Below are positions 63,290 through 64,000 of a stretch of DNA of 64,000 bases, one piece after another. The first letter of the stretch is position 1; each line of letters opens with the position of its first letter. The position numbers and the translations under genes are program-made. Under the pieces are notes generated by a model that worked only from the letters and a program-made list of their open reading frames with translations, did not search any database and was not told where the DNA came from. This DNA comes from CAJBVW01 sp964457335 (lineage in GTDB: Bacteria; Myxococcota_A; UBA796; SXON01). The stretch is taken from positions 275,147 through 339,146 of the forward strand of contig CAYWGD010000001.1 in assembly GCA_964457335.1 (NCBI GenBank), read 5' to 3'.

Positions 63290-63864
63290 GCGCGGACGAC
63301 ACGCGGGGGCGCATCCTCGAGGCCGCGGCGCCGCTGTTCGCGGCGGAGGGCTTCGCCGGCACCTCGACCCGCGCGATCGCCCAGGCTGCGGGCGTGAACA
63401 TCGCCACGCTCGCCTACCACTTCGGCGACAAGCAGGGGCTCTACGCGGCGCTCGTCGACCGCGTGTACGCCCGGCTCCTCGAGGTGCAGATCGCCGGCAC
63501 CGACGAGCCCGACCGCCGCGCCCGGCTCCGCGCGCTCGTGAAGGGGCTCTACGCCTTCGCGCGGGCCCACCGCGTCGAGGTGCGCGTGCTGCTGCGGCAC
63601 GTGCTCGAGAACCGGCGGCTGCCCGAGGCCGTCTCGCAGCGGTGGCTGGGACCGCTGATCGCGCGCGTCGGCGAGGCGCTGGCGCCGCTCGGCATCCCGC
63701 TGGACGGCGAGCGCATGCTCGCGCTCCTCTCGCTCAACCACCTGCTCGTCCGCTACGCCATCAGCGAGCCGGAGGACCTCGCGCTCTTCGCCGGCGGCGG
63801 CGATCCCCACGAGGTCGTCGCGGAGCACCTCGCGGACGTTGCGTGCCGCTTGTTGGGGGTCTGA
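63286..63864 (+). CDS. TetR-family transcriptional regulator
   Basis: The HTH is RGRILEAAAPLFAAEGFAGT, STRAIAQAAGVNIATLAYHF and GDKQGLYAALVDRVYARLLE, the TetR DNA-binding pattern. The ligand domain follows. 192 aa; start GTG at 63286 overlaps the DedA-like TGA (GTGA). As the last gene of the operon it may control the operon itself, responding to a hydrophobic ligand (inference). Confidence 0.92.
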   Translation: MSADDTRGRILEAAAPLFAAEGFAGTSTRAIAQAAGVNIATLAYHFGDKQGLYAALVDRVYARLLEVQIAGTDEPDRRARLRALVKGLYAFARAHRVEVRVLLRHVLENRRLPEAVSQRWLGPLIARVGEALAPLGIPLDGERMLALLSLNHLLVRYAISEPEDLALFAGGGDPHEVVAEHLADVACRLLGV

Positions 63865-63873
63865 AGCTGGGCG

Positions 63874-63903
63874 CGACCCCGGCCCGGGGACGGGCCGGGG
63901 TCG
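63874..63903 (+). terminator. GC hairpin after the TetR gene
   Basis: CGACCCCGGCCC, loop GGGGAC, GGGCCGGGGTCG: a perfect 12-bp stem ten bases after the stop. It lacks a T run but is in the right place to end the operon. Confidence 0.55.
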
Positions 63904-63958
63904 GCGCCCTGCGGGGTCGGGCCCCCCCCCTGGTGCCCGCCCCAGGCCCGGCCCCGCC

Positions 63959-63997
<39 letters not shown>

Positions 63998-64000
63998 GTT

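Overview
The window is about 64 kb of very GC-rich DNA, roughly 73-75% by eye. It is densely packed with genes, has no visible rRNA or tRNA gene, and carries one 100-N scaffold gap (10001-10100). Several traits point to an uncultured or draft member of the Myxococcota (old Deltaproteobacteria): a MYXO-CTERM-like Cys-Gly-Cys tail on a secreted protease, lipoproteins with long Asp-Thr linkers, a MopE-type metal-binding motif, many lipoproteins of unknown function, and GTG/TTG starts in stop/start overlaps. The placement is inferred from gene content, not from a marker gene.

Layout. 1-9057 (minus): a tightly coupled five-gene operon encoding a coiled-coil protein, an unrecognised protein, an intact HSP90-like (GHKL) ATPase, a 1783-residue protein with a degenerate GHKL-like head and seven repeated modules, and the start of a secreted protein. 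I consider this the best candidate for an undescribed system. 9.1-22.1 kb: an Asp-Thr lipoprotein broken by the gap, an ABC-F ATPase, a 51-bp tandem repeat array, a 5'-nucleotidase-family lipoprotein, the MYXO-CTERM protease, an alpha/beta hydrolase coupled to an FG-GAP/MopE lipoprotein, an AHSA1-like protein, an SGNH hydrolase coupled to a lipoprotein, and a HEAT/TPR protein. 22.2-27.8 kb: a three-gene set ending in a two-TM protein, a NodU/TobZ carbamoyltransferase, and a second two-TM coiled-coil protein. 27.9-33.1 kb: a lipoprotein with four His-rich DUF4399-like repeats, a DUF4062-STAND-TPR protein (NLR-like, possible phage defence) and a YetF/DUF421 protein.

33.2-49.3 kb: a histidine kinase, an MFS-spermidine-synthase-like fusion, a TIGR03960-type radical SAM protein, a TPR-methyltransferase, a three-gene set (HExxH lipoprotein, amidohydrolase, MepA-like endopeptidase), a Tat-exported FAD oxidoreductase with an embedded Rieske domain, and an aldehyde dehydrogenase. 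49.4-64 kb: a thioredoxin-like protein with both active-site Cys replaced by Ser, a TlpA-like thioredoxin, a TadG/TadE/TadE mini-cluster, two orphan histidine kinases, an M2 (ACE-like) peptidase, a phosphate module (Pit transporter plus DUF47 protein, divergent from a PhoR-like kinase across a candidate Pho box), and a coupled operon of two SRPBCC proteins, an outer-membrane-type protein, a DedA/VTT membrane protein and a TetR regulator.

Two families of short dispersed elements sit between genes: a palindromic REP-like element (9.1, 18.3 and 29.4 kb) and a near-identical 39-40 bp GC hairpin placed between convergent genes (14.2 and 33.2 kb). The last bases are a 30-C homopolymer, probably a contig-end artefact.
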